Below, piece after piece: positions 6,732 through 7,095 of a stretch of 7,095 nucleotides of DNA. A model generated the notes under the pieces. The model ran no database searches, was not told the origin of the DNA, and saw nothing but the letters and a program-made list of their open reading frames with translations. The position numbers and the translations under genes are program-made. The stretch's first letter is position 1; each line of letters opens with the position of its first letter. The DNA comes from Flavobacteriales bacterium (GTDB lineage: Bacteria; Bacteroidota; Bacteroidia; Flavobacteriales_D; Crocinitomicaceae): NCBI GenBank assembly GCA_947476515.1, contig CANJQZ010000096.1, positions 1 to 7,095 of the forward strand. Reading direction: 5' to 3'.

Positions 6732-7095
6732 AATGGTTTATTGAATTATTGAGAATAAAAAGTTGGATAAAGAATGGGTTTCTTTTTCTTCCTTTAGTTT
6801 TTGCAATGAAATTACTTTCCTTTGATTTGTTTTCTAAAACTATTCTAGCATTTATTTCATTTTCCTTCGCTTGTTCTTTTATCTATATTCTTAACGATGT
6901 TTTTGATGCCGAAAAGGACAAATTACATCCCAGAAAAAAAGACCGCCCAATTCCTTCCGGTGCTGTTTCTAAATCCACTTCCATTGGAATTGCCATTTTG
7001 TTGTTGGGGTTAAGTGTTGGGATTTCCTTGTTTTTTAAATTGAACCATCATTTCTTATGGATTACTCTCTTATATGTGGTGCTTAATATCGCTTA
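6728..7095 (+). CDS. UbiA-family prenyltransferase, decaprenyl-phosphate phosphoribosyltransferase-like, N-terminal part
   Basis: The reading frame opens at the ATG overlapping the upstream stop (ATGA) and stays open to the window edge, giving 122 complete codons of a family that is usually about 290-300 residues. The N-terminus (LRIKSWIKNGFLFLPLVFA, 8-26) resembles the R-P-x-x-W-x-K-N-x-x-x-x-x-P lead of phosphoribosyltransferase-type UbiA enzymes. N56-D57-V-F-D60-A-E-K-D64 is the first Asp-rich NDxxDxxxD motif that holds Mg2+ and the diphosphate. The following H67-P68, R73-P74 and S77-G78 fit the HPxKxxRPIxxG block seen in mycobacterial Rv3806c, which moves 5-phosphoribose from PRPP to decaprenyl phosphate. 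The enzyme would sit in the inner membrane and start synthesis of polyprenyl-phosphoryl ribose or arabinose. The second Asp-rich motif lies beyond the edge. Another UbiA specificity (quinone, haem or lipid prenyl transfer) is the main alternative, but the HP...RP block argues against it. Confidence 0.85.
   Translation, partial: MKWFIELLRIKSWIKNGFLFLPLVFAMKLLSFDLFSKTILAFISFSFACSFIYILNDVFDAEKDKLHPRKKDRPIPSGAVSKSTSIGIAILLLGLSVGISLFFKLNHHFLWITLLYVVLNIA

Overview
The window looks like a chromosomal segment from a member of the Bacteroidota, probably close to the Flavobacteriia. The evidence is AT-rich DNA, a PorZ-like type IX secretion protein (a Bacteroidota-specific system), a Bacteroidota-type -7 promoter box, and little or no Shine-Dalgarno signal at most starts. 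Coding density is high. I see no RNA genes, mobile elements, CRISPR arrays or tandem repeats, and no gene-free stretch longer than 96 bases.

Layout. Positions 1-1760 (+) hold the 3' end of a crotonase-family (enoyl-CoA hydratase/isomerase) gene. It is followed, with a one-base TAATG overlap, by a polysaccharide flippase of the MATE/MOP type. Positions 1757-4958 (-) hold three co-directional genes. In transcription order they are a porZ-like gene, a BrxA/BrxB bacilliredoxin, and a small ArsC/Spx-family protein. The last of these overlaps the flippase gene tail-to-tail by four bases. A 96-base divergent intergenic region (4959-5054) separates porZ from a second rightward unit. That unit holds a multi-spanning GT-C-like glycosyltransferase (5055-6731) and then, with an ATGA overlap, the first 122 codons of a UbiA-family enzyme resembling decaprenyl-phosphate phosphoribosyltransferase. 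The UbiA gene runs off the right edge.

How the genes may work together. The last two genes form a plausible pair. The UbiA-like enzyme would make a polyprenyl-phosphate pentose (ribose, later possibly arabinose), and the GT-C protein could use such a lipid-linked sugar as donor on the periplasmic face. The bacilliredoxin and ArsC-like protein form a thiol-redox pair, six bases apart. PorZ acts in the type IX attachment complex that processes and anchors secreted proteins on surface LPS. The flippase moves a lipid-linked glycan across the inner membrane. A cell-surface glycan theme therefore runs through the window, but the genes lie in separate transcription units and a common pathway is inference. 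I found no clear new defence or mobile system. The most interesting item is the GT-C/phosphoribosyltransferase pair.
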